From: Bacteroidales bacterium
GTDB taxonomy: Bacteria > Bacteroidota > Bacteroidia > Bacteroidales > Muribaculaceae
NCBI GenBank assembly: GCA_014800525.1
Contig: JAAVFV010000016.1
Coordinates: 1 to 64,000 of the forward strand
Direction of reading: 5' to 3'
Length of the DNA: 64,000 nucleotides
Position 1 is the first letter of the stretch. Each line of letters opens with the position of its first letter. Under the pieces are notes generated by a model. That model searched no databases. It was not told the DNA's origin and saw only the letters and a program-made list of their open reading frames with translations. Made by a program: the position numbers and the translations under genes. This document shows, in pieces, positions 1 to 8,672 of this stretch.

Positions 1-385
1 TGCAAGACTGAATTTTCGTCAGCTCGAAAAGACGCACATGATGGAGAATATTATCTACAATGAACTTCGTGTGAGGGGATTTAATGTTGACGTTGGAATA
101 GTACCATTGGTTATCCGCGATGAGAATGGGAGCCAAAAGCGAGTCAGCTATGAAGTAGACTTTGTAGCCAACAAGGGCAACCAAAGATATTATATACAGT
201 CCGCCTACCGACTTGACTCTGATGAAAAGATCGCACAGGAGCAAAACTCACTTCGCAACGTTGACGATTCATTCAAGAAGATAGTGATTGTAGGAAATCC
301 CATTTTAGTGGAAAGAGACAATAACGGTATCACGACCATGAGCGTGTATGACTTCTTATTGAAGGAAAACTCACTTGAACTGTAA
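1..385 (+). CDS. ATPase of the DUF4143 family, C-terminal part (5' truncated)
   Basis: The reading frame is open from base 2, so the gene enters from the left edge and the track's ATG at 38 is internal. The visible translation contains NFRQLEKTHMMENIIYNEL, which is typical of the C-terminal DUF4143 domain. In this family that restriction-endonuclease-like domain follows an N-terminal AAA ATPase, as in archaeal-type ATPases that are abundant in gut Bacteroidota. The last residues, VYDFLLKENSLEL, also fit the family's C-terminus. Only about 127 residues are present, and the ATPase half lies outside the window. The biological role of these proteins is poorly defined, so no process is assigned. 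The family call is fairly secure; the function is not. Confidence 0.75.
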   Translation, partial: ARLNFRQLEKTHMMENIIYNELRVRGFNVDVGIVPLVIRDENGSQKRVSYEVDFVANKGNQRYYIQSAYRLDSDEKIAQEQNSLRNVDDSFKKIVIVGNPILVERDNNGITTMSVYDFLLKENSLEL

Positions 386-569
386 CGATAAAATCGGATC
401 GAGGGGGTTCCCCTTGCAGGGGTGTTTTAGGTCGGTAGGAAGCCATTCGATTGTCTGACAAGAACACATCTTACAGAAGTAATAACATTTTTTGTGGGTT
501 GGGGTCTTAATCCGCTGGGGAGGGTCATGGGGAAGGGAAAGCGAGAGGGGGGAGAAAAAGAGGGGGAGT
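386..569. other. Intergenic, G-rich stretch; weak hairpin
   Basis: There is a short stem CCCCT/AGGGG at about 404-420 followed by TGTTTT, which could end the upstream ATPase transcript. The rest is G-rich on the plus strand (gagaggggggagaaaaag). No open frame here looks like a protein. Confidence 0.3.
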
Positions 570-601
570 TTTGGAAAAGAGGATATAAAGAATTATATTT
601 G
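570..601 (+). promoter_or_regulatory. Bacteroidota-type promoter for gldE
   Basis: TTTG at 570-573, a 20-nt spacer and TATATTTG at 594-601 match the sigma-ABfr consensus. Transcription would start about 20 nt before the gldE start, which supports the early TTG start at 629. Confidence 0.7.
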
Positions 602-628
602 CATTTATAACCAATATTTGTATTAAAC

Positions 629-2053
629 TTGGATACAGATCCATTACCGTGTCCGGGCAACCCCGGAATTTCTTTATTACTGACACTCCTGACTAAGGTG
701 GAGCCTGCAGTTTCATTTCATGCGCCGCCTTCATGGATTGCTTGGTCGGCCCTTATATGTATAGTTATCCTGTGTCTTCTGGTCTCGGCTTTTGTTTCGG
801 GAAGCGAGATGGCATTTTTTGGCCTTACTCCCCAAGAACTCGAGGAAATTGGTAATTCCGATGATGCGGCAGATAAAAGAGTGTCTCGTTTGCTGAAGAA
901 TAGCGAGAAACTCCTCGCCACAATTCTGATATCGAATAATCTTGTCAATATCACAATGGTGGTATTGCTCACTTTCGCAATCGGTCAGACTGTGCACTTC
1001 CATAATGAAGTGGTCAGTTTTCTTGTCCAGACTGTGTTCATGACATTCCTTCTTCTCCTTTTCGGAGAGATATTTCCAAAACTTGTGGCACGCGGCCGCA
1101 CACTCAAATGGGTGCGTACTGCCTCGGGAGGAATTTCATTTCTTAATGCCCTCTTTTCTCCATTGTCACGACTGATGGTGAAAAGTTCCTTCATTGTCAA
1201 GCGGGTGGTTACGAAGAAAGAGGAGAAGGTATCGGCCGATGAACTCGGCACAGCACTCGAAATCTCGGATGTATCCGATGTCAAGGAGAAAGAGATGCTC
1301 GAGGGCATCCTTACATTCGGAGAGAAGAATGCCCGAGATATCATGATATCCCGGGTGGATGTCACGGCCATTGAATATCATGATTCATGGGAAGAGGCTA
1401 TGCGGGTGATTCTTGACTCAGGCTATTCGCGAATTCCTGTCTATGATACCTCACAGGATAGCATCCGGGGCATCTTATATAGTAAGGATTTATTACCCTA
1501 TATAGGCACGAGGAATCCGACATTCCGCTGGCAGAGCCTTCTGCGGGAGGCCTATTTTGTGCCGGAGTCGCGAATGATTGATGACCTGCTGGAAGACTTC
1601 CGAAAACGAAAGATTCATATCGCCATCGTTATTGATGAATATGGAGGAACTCAGGGAATCGTAACGCTGGAGGATATCATAGAGCAGATTGTCGGCGAGA
1701 TAGATGATGAATATGATGAAGTTGCATCTATGTATCGCAAGACCGGCCCGGATACCTATTATTTTGATGCCAAGATTCCGTTGGCCGATTTCTGCGAAGT
1801 GATGGGAATTGATGAAGATGAATTAGGGGATATCGGTGATGTGGAGACACTTGCCGGACTTATTCTCGATATGAAGGGAGACTTTCCTCAGCCAAAGGAG
1901 AGTTTCAAGAAATATGGAATGAAATTCCTTGTGCTGAAGATGGAGCGGCATAGGATTCAGAAAGTGAAGGTAACGAAGCTCCCTATTTCCGGACCTCACG
2001 ATTATAGCCCTAAAAAGCATAATCAGGATTCGGGAGATAAAAATGAAGTATGA
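629..2053 (+). CDS. gldE: Gliding motility-associated protein GldE (CNNM/CorC-HlyC family)
   Basis: 474 residues with the order DUF21/CNNM membrane region (about residues 30-190, hydrophobic segments including WSALICIVILCLLVSAFVSG), a CBS pair (about 220-345) and a C-terminal CorC_HlyC domain (about 360-445). The family consists of inner-membrane proteins linked to divalent-cation transport; in Bacteroidota this branch is called GldE. The first codon is TTG: the first membrane segment lies before the first in-frame ATG (MAFFGL), so the upstream start is needed. The following gene is a phosphopantetheinyl transferase, a neighbour commonly seen beside gldE in Bacteroidales. It does not by itself imply gliding, because non-motile gut species keep it. 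Family call strong; transported ion unknown. Confidence 0.85.
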   Translation: MDTDPLPCPGNPGISLLLTLLTKVEPAVSFHAPPSWIAWSALICIVILCLLVSAFVSGSEMAFFGLTPQELEEIGNSDDAADKRVSRLLKNSEKLLATILISNNLVNITMVVLLTFAIGQTVHFHNEVVSFLVQTVFMTFLLLLFGEIFPKLVARGRTLKWVRTASGGISFLNALFSPLSRLMVKSSFIVKRVVTKKEEKVSADELGTALEISDVSDVKEKEMLEGILTFGEKNARDIMISRVDVTAIEYHDSWEEAMRVILDSGYSRIPVYDTSQDSIRGILYSKDLLPYIGTRNPTFRWQSLLREAYFVPESRMIDDLLEDFRKRKIHIAIVIDEYGGTQGIVTLEDIIEQIVGEIDDEYDEVASMYRKTGPDTYYFDAKIPLADFCEVMGIDEDELGDIGDVETLAGLILDMKGDFPQPKESFKKYGMKFLVLKMERHRIQKVKVTKLPISGPHDYSPKKHNQDSGDKNEV

Positions 2054-2073
2054 AAATCTTAATGAAAGATTAA

Positions 2074-2775
2074 ATGGAAACAGATTTCATATATTGGCGT
2101 CACCCGACTCTGCCGGGAATAAAGGTGGAGGAAGTATGTGGAGGTGAGGATAAGAAAGGGCGTCTCTGGGAGGAATTGGCACTTCAGGTGTATTGCGAGA
2201 ATGGGAAGGATGGTTATCGTGAGATAGGTCATTTTCAACAGGGAGCTCCATTTGTGAATGGAGAGGAATCACGTATATCGCTTTCGCATACATCGGGATT
2301 GCTCGTGGTGGCAACGCTGCCGGCCACTCCGGAAGTGGAGCTCTCCGACTTTAGCCTTCGTGCGGCAATGGGAGTTGACGCCGAGCGACTGGATAGAGTG
2401 GAGCAGGTGAGACGCGTTCAGAGCAAATTCCTCTCCACGGCGGAAAAGGAACTGGTTGGGGAGGATGGCATAAAATTGATTGTGGCCTGGACAGCGAAAG
2501 AGGCGGCTTACAAGGCCGTATTGGGCGACGGTCTTGATCTGATTGAGGATATCCGTATCGAACAGCTTCCGGGAATAAGTCCCGCCGTGCCGGTCTATGA
2601 AAAATCGGAGTTCCCTGAAATCACCTACGGTAGAGCAATCGTGCGTCGACAGGCAAAAGATGAATCCGGCGAAAGAGAGGAAGTGGAGCTATCCTTGTAT
2701 AGTTATGAATCCGAAGATTGTATAGTCACATTAGCCTTCTCTCCTAAGTGTGCCAAATTCGGGTCAAAATTCTAA
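2074..2775 (+). CDS. 4'-phosphopantetheinyl transferase superfamily protein
   Basis: 233 residues. The two Mg-binding signatures of the Sfp/AcpS-type superfamily are visible: GVDAE at about 100-104 and WTAKEAAYK at about 139-147. Such enzymes move the phosphopantetheine arm of CoA to a serine of an acyl or peptidyl carrier protein. The length and the two-half layout fit the Sfp-like, pseudo-dimeric type rather than the short AcpS. It starts 20 nt after the gldE stop and is probably co-transcribed with it. The carrier-protein substrate cannot be told from the sequence. Confidence 0.85.
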   Translation: METDFIYWRHPTLPGIKVEEVCGGEDKKGRLWEELALQVYCENGKDGYREIGHFQQGAPFVNGEESRISLSHTSGLLVVATLPATPEVELSDFSLRAAMGVDAERLDRVEQVRRVQSKFLSTAEKELVGEDGIKLIVAWTAKEAAYKAVLGDGLDLIEDIRIEQLPGISPAVPVYEKSEFPEITYGRAIVRRQAKDESGEREEVELSLYSYESEDCIVTLAFSPKCAKFGSKF

Positions 2776-2895
2776 GGGTTATCTTTACGCGGCTGAACCT
2801 GAAAATTATTCTTTCAATTGAATAATCAGGAAATGCAAGAGATAAAGGCATGATATTGCTTAACGGAGACGAGACTGTAAAATTTTATATAAAAA

Positions 2896-2917
2896 CCAAA
2901 GGCAATTAAACCTTTGG
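2896..2917. repeat. Inverted repeat CCAAAGG-8-CCTTTGG
   Basis: Perfect 7-bp arms at 2896-2902 and 2911-2917 with an AT-rich 8-nt loop, about 120 nt after the transferase stop. No T-run follows, so it may be a weak terminator or a binding site. Confidence 0.4.
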
Positions 2918-2952
2918 AGGCGGTGGATGGTCTAAAAATTGAGGAAAATAAG

Positions 2953-2969
2953 TTTTGACAACGTCAAAA
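2953..2969. promoter_or_regulatory. Palindrome TTTTGAC-AAC-GTCAAAA, possible operator
   Basis: Perfect 7-bp arms around a 3-nt centre, about 26 nt upstream of the -33 box of the HipB-like gene. The position suits autoregulation by that regulator, but this is inference. Confidence 0.45.
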
Positions 2970-2994
2970 TGAACATTAAAGGGGTGGATGGATA

Positions 2995-3024
2995 TTGAGA
3001 ATTAGGAAATATTGTGTATATTTG
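2995..3024 (+). promoter_or_regulatory. Promoter of the HipB-like regulator
   Basis: TTG at 2995-2997, a 19-nt spacer and TATATTTG at 3017-3024 match the Bacteroidota consensus and lie 34 nt before the ATG. Confidence 0.65.
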
Positions 3025-3057
3025 TAGAGATAAATCATAACAACACTTAAATACACC

Positions 3058-3258
3058 ATGGAAATAGGAAACATTATTCGCAGCAGACGTCAAAGTCTAC
3101 GTTCCACACAGATCGCATTGGCAGAAATGTCAGGGGTGAGCGTTCGGATGATCAAGGCGATTGAGGGAGGATATGCCAATCCTTCAATCAAGACACTCAC
3201 CAAAATTCTCGGTCCTCTCGGCTTGAAACTCCAGATAGTAGATAAGAGCGACGACTGA
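3058..3258 (+). CDS. HipB-like XRE-family helix-turn-helix regulator
   Basis: 66 residues forming one Cro/CI-type HTH domain: LAEMSGVSVRMIKAIEGG is the helix-turn-helix core, and the C-terminus KILGPLGLKLQIVDK resembles HipB antitoxins, where a short beta strand follows the HTH. HipB proteins normally precede a hipA kinase gene, but no HipA-like frame follows within the 246-nt gap, and the next gene runs the other way. It is therefore an orphan antitoxin-like regulator or the remnant of a toxin-antitoxin pair. A palindrome upstream could be its operator. Confidence 0.75.
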   Translation: MEIGNIIRSRRQSLRSTQIALAEMSGVSVRMIKAIEGGYANPSIKTLTKILGPLGLKLQIVDKSDD

Positions 3259-3429
3259 TTAAGAGCCTATAGAAAGGCCAGTTTATAACGGCTTTCGCAA
3301 AGCTAAGATTTTTAGCCTGAAAAAGGCTGACAGAGGCCAAAATAAAGGGCCATCAAGGTTGAATCATTTATAGAATCATTATCAATGACAAGGAGAATCT
3401 GAAATATAAATTCTTCTTGGATTCTAAAA

Positions 3430-3467
3430 AATTCATAGGGCTGACTCCTGCGACAGAAGTCAGCCCT
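3430..3467 (-). terminator. Rho-independent terminator of the GHL10 gene
   Basis: 10-bp stem AGGGCTGACT/AGTCAGCCCT at 3437-3446 and 3458-3467. Read on the minus strand it is followed by ATGAATTTTTT, giving the T-run expected just beyond the stop of the 4998-3505 gene. Confidence 0.7.
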
Positions 3468-3482
3468 ACTTCATAGAATTAT

Positions 3483-3517
3483 ATCATTAATCATTAATCA
3501 TTTATCATTTATCATAG
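3483..3517. repeat. 7-bp tandem repeat across a stop codon
   Basis: On the minus strand the end of the GHL10 gene reads TGATAAA TGATAAA TGATTAA TGATTAA and continues past the stop. The unit is 7 bp, so gain or loss of a copy would change the C-terminal residues. Confidence 0.6.
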
Positions 3518-4998
3518 AGATAGATGGGAGCCGACTCACGATTCATACGGTCGACTGCTGTTACAGCAAACGTTACTCCCTTTTCATTATCCGGCAGAGC
3601 CACACGAGTGTAAGGCGTGATTGAAATGATGGTCTGCGGATCATTGATATTCTGCTCCTCTCCGGGATAAAATTCATATACCACATATTTTACAGCATCT
3701 GTCTCCGACTCATGATGCTTACGCCCCGGAGCTTTCCATGTCAGAAACTTCTTTCCATCCTGAATCTCAATGCTGATATCCTTCACCTGTTGGGGGCCTT
3801 TCTTCTGATCACCATAAGCAGGCGGAAGAGCAAGAGATGAATAATGATCGGAAGCCATGGCTGTGCGGGCACCTTTATAATTCCCGGTCAGCCAATAACC
3901 ATGAAACCATATCGAGCCCTTCACATTCGGCAACGAGCGGGAGATCTCTATCTTTGTGGCAAGCTCATTGGGGCGCCCGGCTTTGGGATCAGGGGCGTTC
4001 ATTGTACGCTGCAATTCCTGGCCGATATAGATATCAGTGCCATAAGCATTATCACTCCACCATTTGGCAAGACCCCGGCTGGGAGCCACCTTCTTATCGA
4101 GTTCCCAATAGAGTTGCGGAGAAAGATAGTCGACCCAGCCATTTTTAGCCCAGAGCAGGATATCGGCATAAAGACTATCATAATTCTCGAGACCATTGCT
4201 GTCGCTACCGCGCGGATCATTCTTCTTATTACGCCATATACCGAACGGACTGATACCGAAGCGGACCCAGGGCTTTGTCTCCTTGATAGTGGAATGCAGT
4301 TGCTCGATTAATAGATCCACATTATGCCGGCGCCAGTCGCCACGATTCATCCCATTGCCAAACTTCTTATAGCTCGCATCATCAGGAATCGCTTTTCCCG
4401 GGACAGGATATGGATAGAAATAATCATCAATATGGATTGCATCCACATCATAGCGGCTCACGATATCCTCGACCACCTTGCAGATGAAATCACGGTTTTC
4501 CTGATAGGCCGGATCAAAAAGCACCTTCCCATCATAGCGGAAGAAACGCTCCGGATATTTATTGGCCATATGCGACGGGGGAAGCACCTCGGAGGGATTT
4601 GAAGTGACACGGTAAGGGTTAAGCCAGGCATGAAGTTCCATTCCACGCTTATGGGCCTCCTCGATAGCAAATTCCAATGGATCCCATATCGGATCGGGAG
4701 CTTTGCCGCGCTTACCTGTCAGCCATGAACTCCATGGTTCAAGCTCCGAACGATAGGCTGCATCAGCTGTGGGACGCACCTGGAACACTACGGCGTTGAT
4801 GCCCGCTTCCTGAAGAAGATCGAATTGCTTGCGTATGTAATCACGTTGCTGCGCGGGATTCATCTTCATCCATTGAGTCTGGCCGATAAGATGCATCCAG
4901 GCACCACGAAACTCACGCTTTGGAGCCTCCGGGGAAGCCGCCCCGCAAGTGAGTAAGGAGAAGAGTGCAAGAAATAAGAATGAAATATATTTTCTCAT
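3505..4998 (-). CDS. Secreted glycoside hydrolase of the GHL10 (DUF187) family
   Basis: 497 residues. A signal peptide (MRKYISFLFLALFSLLTCG) is followed by the family's opening REFRGAWMHLIGQTQW and a TIM-barrel with markers FQVRPTADAAY, LHAWLNPYRV, AIHIDDYFYPYP and RFGISPFGIWRN. A fibronectin-III-like C-terminal region follows (about 390-495). The best studied relative is E. coli DigH/YddW, which cleaves denuded peptidoglycan; a role in wall turnover is therefore plausible here but not shown. A cysteine at the end of the signal peptide could be lipidated, though LLTC is a weak lipobox. It is last in a minus-strand run and has its own terminator. Confidence 0.8.
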   Translation of the reverse strand: MRKYISFLFLALFSLLTCGAASPEAPKREFRGAWMHLIGQTQWMKMNPAQQRDYIRKQFDLLQEAGINAVVFQVRPTADAAYRSELEPWSSWLTGKRGKAPDPIWDPLEFAIEEAHKRGMELHAWLNPYRVTSNPSEVLPPSHMANKYPERFFRYDGKVLFDPAYQENRDFICKVVEDIVSRYDVDAIHIDDYFYPYPVPGKAIPDDASYKKFGNGMNRGDWRRHNVDLLIEQLHSTIKETKPWVRFGISPFGIWRNKKNDPRGSDSNGLENYDSLYADILLWAKNGWVDYLSPQLYWELDKKVAPSRGLAKWWSDNAYGTDIYIGQELQRTMNAPDPKAGRPNELATKIEISRSLPNVKGSIWFHGYWLTGNYKGARTAMASDHYSSLALPPAYGDQKKGPQQVKDISIEIQDGKKFLTWKAPGRKHHESETDAVKYVVYEFYPGEEQNINDPQTIISITPYTRVALPDNEKGVTFAVTAVDRMNRESAPIYLYDK

Positions 4999-5029
4999 GT
5001 ATTCTAATCAGTTTAAAGGATAGAGTGCC

Positions 5030-5800
5030 TCAGATTTGTGCTCCGATTCCGAAGAGCGCATAATCGTACCACACAGGATCATCCGGACGCAAAGTTCGAA
5101 GAGAGGACGTGAGTTGTTCCACGCTTTTACGATCATTGGCTTTTCGGGTGAGCAGACCAAGATTACGGGCAGTATTGCCTACATGCACATCCATCGGGAT
5201 ATATAGCTTCGACTTCGGTATGGATTTCCATATTCCCATATCGACAATGCCATCATCGCGCACCATCCAACGAAGCGCCATATTGATTCGCTTCAGGGCA
5301 GTCTGATCAAGATTTCGTGGAAGACATCTCGAATCTCCCCGGCCATCGTTAGCCGAATCAAATTCGGCAATCATATTCTTTACAAGCTCCCAAGCCGGCA
5401 TTTCCGAATCGCCCACCTTATTCGCTTCTGCAAACGCATCCAGCGACGGATAGCGGGAATAAATCTTTCGGAGTCCGCGAAGATAATGCTTGAGATTGCG
5501 GGCAAAGAAAGTGCGATGAAGATTCATATTATCCGGCAGATCCTCATAGCCCTCCTCCATGGTATATTTGAAAGGCTCGCCATCCATCAGGGAGAGGATT
5601 CGATCCGCATTCCGACAGATCATCTTTCGGTTTCCCCAGGCGATAGTGGCACTCAAGAGCGCCGCAATCTCTATATCGCGCTGATCGGCAAAACGGCGTG
5701 GGAACTGCACGGGATCATCGGCAATAAAAGCCGGACTATTGATTCGCGCAGCCTCTTCATCAAGAAGCTGCGCGATATCTGAAGGAATGGAATGTGTCAT
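5030..5800 (-). CDS. TIGR02757 family protein (DUF2400)
   Basis: 256 residues matching the conserved DUF2400 family: INSPAFIADDPVQFPRRF near the N-terminus, ALLSATIAWGNRKMI, and near the end IPMDVHVGNTARNLGLL and LRPDDPVWYDYALFGIG. The last segments look like a helix-hairpin-helix DNA-glycosylase-type fold, but no activity has been established for the family that I know of. The ATG overlaps the stop of the upstream lipoprotein gene by 4 nt, so the two are probably translationally coupled. Confidence 0.8.
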   Translation of the reverse strand: MTHSIPSDIAQLLDEEAARINSPAFIADDPVQFPRRFADQRDIEIAALLSATIAWGNRKMICRNADRILSLMDGEPFKYTMEEGYEDLPDNMNLHRTFFARNLKHYLRGLRKIYSRYPSLDAFAEANKVGDSEMPAWELVKNMIAEFDSANDGRGDSRCLPRNLDQTALKRINMALRWMVRDDGIVDMGIWKSIPKSKLYIPMDVHVGNTARNLGLLTRKANDRKSVEQLTSSLRTLRPDDPVWYDYALFGIGAQI

Positions 5801-6135
5801 TTCAACTGTCGGGCAATATCTGGATTTACTGTACGAATCGTAGAAACAAATCCGGAATCAAATGCGGCCGCCGCCTCACGTCTCCCGGAAGTGTCGTAGA
5901 CACATCTGCGTGCACGGGCCTCAAGGAGATTGCGCTGGAGTTCGGCGGTATCTTTCCAATCGCGGTTGATAAATATCCGGGCCGCCTCACGACCTGCCAT
6001 CATAGCGGCCTCAACATCGGCTGCCGCCTCCTCACCATTCTCAAAACGGGCGGTTGCATTCCGGCCGCATCCCTGAATTGCTATTCCGCCGATCACGGTC
6101 AGCAGAATCACATATAAAAGACTTTTCATCGCCAT
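5797..6135 (-). CDS. Small predicted lipoprotein of unknown function
   Basis: 112 residues. The N-terminus MAMKSLLYVILLTVIGGIAIQGCGRN is a lipoprotein signal with lipobox IQGC. The mature part is short, polar and helical (FENGEEAAADVEAAMMAGREAAR), with no domain I recognise. The start is coupled to the S9 peptidase stop (TAATG, 1-nt overlap), and its own stop overlaps the next start by 4 nt. A start at the second ATG (residue 3) is also possible. Probably anchored in the periplasm or outer membrane. Confidence 0.7.
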   Translation of the reverse strand: MAMKSLLYVILLTVIGGIAIQGCGRNATARFENGEEAAADVEAAMMAGREAARIFINRDWKDTAELQRNLLEARARRCVYDTSGRREAAAAFDSGFVSTIRTVNPDIARQLK

Positions 6136-8654
6136 TAATCGTTACCGTAAAGAGAATTCCACCAGCGGGGATCATCCTGCAGCCATTTGGCAAACCATGC
6201 CATGATGGTGTTCTGCCAGAGTTGCTTGCGGTCGAAATTCGAGATCACATGATTCTCATCCTCCACGGTGATGAATTCCACCTCGCGTCCGAGCACCCGC
6301 AGAGCATTGAAGAGCTGGATGCTCTCGCCGATAGGCACATTGGTATCCTGAGTGCCATGGAGAAGGAGGAGGGGAGTATGAATCTTATCGGCATTGAAGA
6401 GAGAGCCCTGCTTGGTGTAGAGTTCCGGATCGGTCCAGGGGTAACTCTTGGCCGCCGCAACCGAATTGTACGAATAGCCCCAGAAGCCTTCGCCCCAGTA
6501 ACTGGTCACATTGGATATACCGGCATGCGACACGGCCGCTGCGAAGATATCGGTAAGAGTCTGGAGATATTGGGTCATGAACCCGCCGTATGAAGCTCCG
6601 AGACATCCGATTTTCTTACGGTCGACAAACGGATGAGCATCGCAGAAACGTTTTACGCCATCAATGATTTCCTCTGCCGTCTGCTTACCCCAGGCATTGA
6701 CATGGCGAGCTGAAAACTCCTGTCCATAGCCGGTGGTGCCGCTGGGATTGATCACATACACCACATAATCGCGCGAGGCAAACACCTGTGGGGAATAGAG
6801 ATGGTGCATGGCAGCTGAGGAAGGGGAGGTGCCGCCGTAATAATAGACGATCAATGGATACTTCTTGGAGGGATCGAAATCCGGAGGCAGACACATGAAG
6901 CCATCGATCTCCGTTCCATCCTTATATGTAAATTTCCAAGGCTCCATCTTTCCGAACTTCACATCCTTGAGGGTGGCTGACATCGGATCGGCGATCACCT
7001 GCTGTTTTCCGGTCTTGACATCCATCAGCCAAGCGGCCCCGGTGTCGGTGAAATCGCCTGCCACATAAGCCAGCCAACGGCCATCGCGGTCGCCCATTGA
7101 GAACCGCATCACATATCCAAGTTCCGAATCAAGTTTATCAATCTTCCCCGAAGCCGGATCAAGACGATAAAGATAGCTGTAGAATCCGGTTTCTCCACGG
7201 AAATAGATCTTATTATCAATGCGGTTCCAGACCGGAGAGCCTTCCACGGCCGGATCAAAATCGCGAGTGGAAGCCGTGACTTTTCCTGAAGCTATATCAT
7301 AGATGAATCCCTGGTTATCGAAAGCATTAGGGATCGGATGGTTTCCGGCATTGACACCAATCTCGCCAAACGCCTGCGGAGCGCCGGTGATGAAAAGACG
7401 CTTCGCATCCGGAGAATATACGGCGCCGGTGATATATCCGTTATCGGCTATTATTGTATCAGTGGCAAAGGTGGAGAGATCCATCTGAATCAGCGAAGTG
7501 AGATAGAAAGGATATTCCGACGGAGTCTGTCGCTGAACCATATAGAGCATCTTACGGCCATCGGCTGTGAAATCCGTAATAGAAGTTGTTCCTCCACCAT
7601 AGGTTAATGGAATCGACACTCCTGACGCCAGCTCATAGCGCATAATATAATATCTGTCGCGATTGCCGGGAATACGATCATCGGGACTCTGCACACGGCG
7701 CATCACACCCTCATCCTTTGTTCCCTCCACAATCTTATAATAATAGAAATATTTTCCATCGGGAGAGAGGGTGAAGTTTGTGGATGGAATGCCGGAGGCT
7801 ACACGTGCCGTGGTCATCGCAGGGAGATCCATACGATAGAGGTCGGCATTATCATTATCTCCTGAAGTGTAATAAATCGAATTGGAAACCGGAGCCCATT
7901 TCGACGACCATGGGAGATTTGAATTCAGGATCTTACCGGATGCTGTCTCGGAGAGCACGCAATGGCGTAAGGTCTTGGAGGCCGAAAGCGTCTCGGCATA
8001 GAAAGTGAGGAGATACTTTCCATCCGGGGAGAGGCTGACAGATGATACCCGTTTGCCGATCATAGTATGAAGAGGAGTGAAGCGTTCGGGAATGGCGGGG
8101 CCGGATTCCAGAGTCACATCCTTGAATTTCTCATCAGGCACAAACTCCACCATGAATTCGCCGGCACCCTTATCATCGGGCAGGGAGAGAAGATTGACCG
8201 TGATATCATACACAGCCTCCGGAAGGAGTTCGATAGCACCGGACACTTCAGTCGGAATAGAATCGGATGTCGACTTCTTTGCCAAAGAAGTGCCATTAAC
8301 GAGCAGATCGGCCATACCGGAGGAATGCAACACGAGTTTACCCTTCGCAAAACGATTGGCGCGTATACGGCTTTTAGCCGAAGAAAGAGCCGGTCCCTTT
8401 GCCGATATATGGAAATGTCCGGCGGTATCGGGAAGGATTGTGGTCCAGTCCTGAGCCAGATTCTTGAGCGCATTCACCGACCGGCTATCGAGAAGACTCT
8501 TTTTATCGAAAGGATTCTCTTTCTGCAGCGAATCGGGGACTGCCGGAATCGCGAGCGATACCGGGGGTGTGACACGGAACCCGGTAACGGTATAGGCAGA
8601 AGCGGCTCCAGCCATAGCGAGCAGAATGGAGCCTGCAAGATACGTCTTATTCAT
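6135..8654 (-). CDS. S9 family serine peptidase (DPP IV / prolyl oligopeptidase-like), secreted
   Basis: 839 residues: a signal peptide (MNKTYLAGSILLAMAGAASA), a long beta-propeller region with WD40-like blades (PDGKYLLTFY, SPDGKYFYYY, SPDAKRLFITG) and a C-terminal alpha/beta hydrolase. The triad appears complete: Ser688 in GASYGGF, Asp770 in HGTQD and His802 in EDENH. S9 enzymes release dipeptides or cleave oligopeptides, often after proline, and periplasmic members are common in Bacteroidales. Exact specificity (DPP IV, DPP V or acylaminoacyl type) is not decidable. It is third in a lemA-FKBP-S9-lipoprotein run. Confidence 0.9.
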   Translation of the reverse strand: MNKTYLAGSILLAMAGAASAYTVTGFRVTPPVSLAIPAVPDSLQKENPFDKKSLLDSRSVNALKNLAQDWTTILPDTAGHFHISAKGPALSSAKSRIRANRFAKGKLVLHSSGMADLLVNGTSLAKKSTSDSIPTEVSGAIELLPEAVYDITVNLLSLPDDKGAGEFMVEFVPDEKFKDVTLESGPAIPERFTPLHTMIGKRVSSVSLSPDGKYLLTFYAETLSASKTLRHCVLSETASGKILNSNLPWSSKWAPVSNSIYYTSGDNDNADLYRMDLPAMTTARVASGIPSTNFTLSPDGKYFYYYKIVEGTKDEGVMRRVQSPDDRIPGNRDRYYIMRYELASGVSIPLTYGGGTTSITDFTADGRKMLYMVQRQTPSEYPFYLTSLIQMDLSTFATDTIIADNGYITGAVYSPDAKRLFITGAPQAFGEIGVNAGNHPIPNAFDNQGFIYDIASGKVTASTRDFDPAVEGSPVWNRIDNKIYFRGETGFYSYLYRLDPASGKIDKLDSELGYVMRFSMGDRDGRWLAYVAGDFTDTGAAWLMDVKTGKQQVIADPMSATLKDVKFGKMEPWKFTYKDGTEIDGFMCLPPDFDPSKKYPLIVYYYGGTSPSSAAMHHLYSPQVFASRDYVVYVINPSGTTGYGQEFSARHVNAWGKQTAEEIIDGVKRFCDAHPFVDRKKIGCLGASYGGFMTQYLQTLTDIFAAAVSHAGISNVTSYWGEGFWGYSYNSVAAAKSYPWTDPELYTKQGSLFNADKIHTPLLLLHGTQDTNVPIGESIQLFNALRVLGREVEFITVEDENHVISNFDRKQLWQNTIMAWFAKWLQDDPRWWNSLYGND

Positions 8655-8672
8655 AAGCTTAATATTCGAGGC

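Noticed and set aside
3259-3500. hipA remnant after the HipB-like gene
   Set aside because: No frame gives HipA-like residues; only small hairpins and the terminator of the convergent gene are present.
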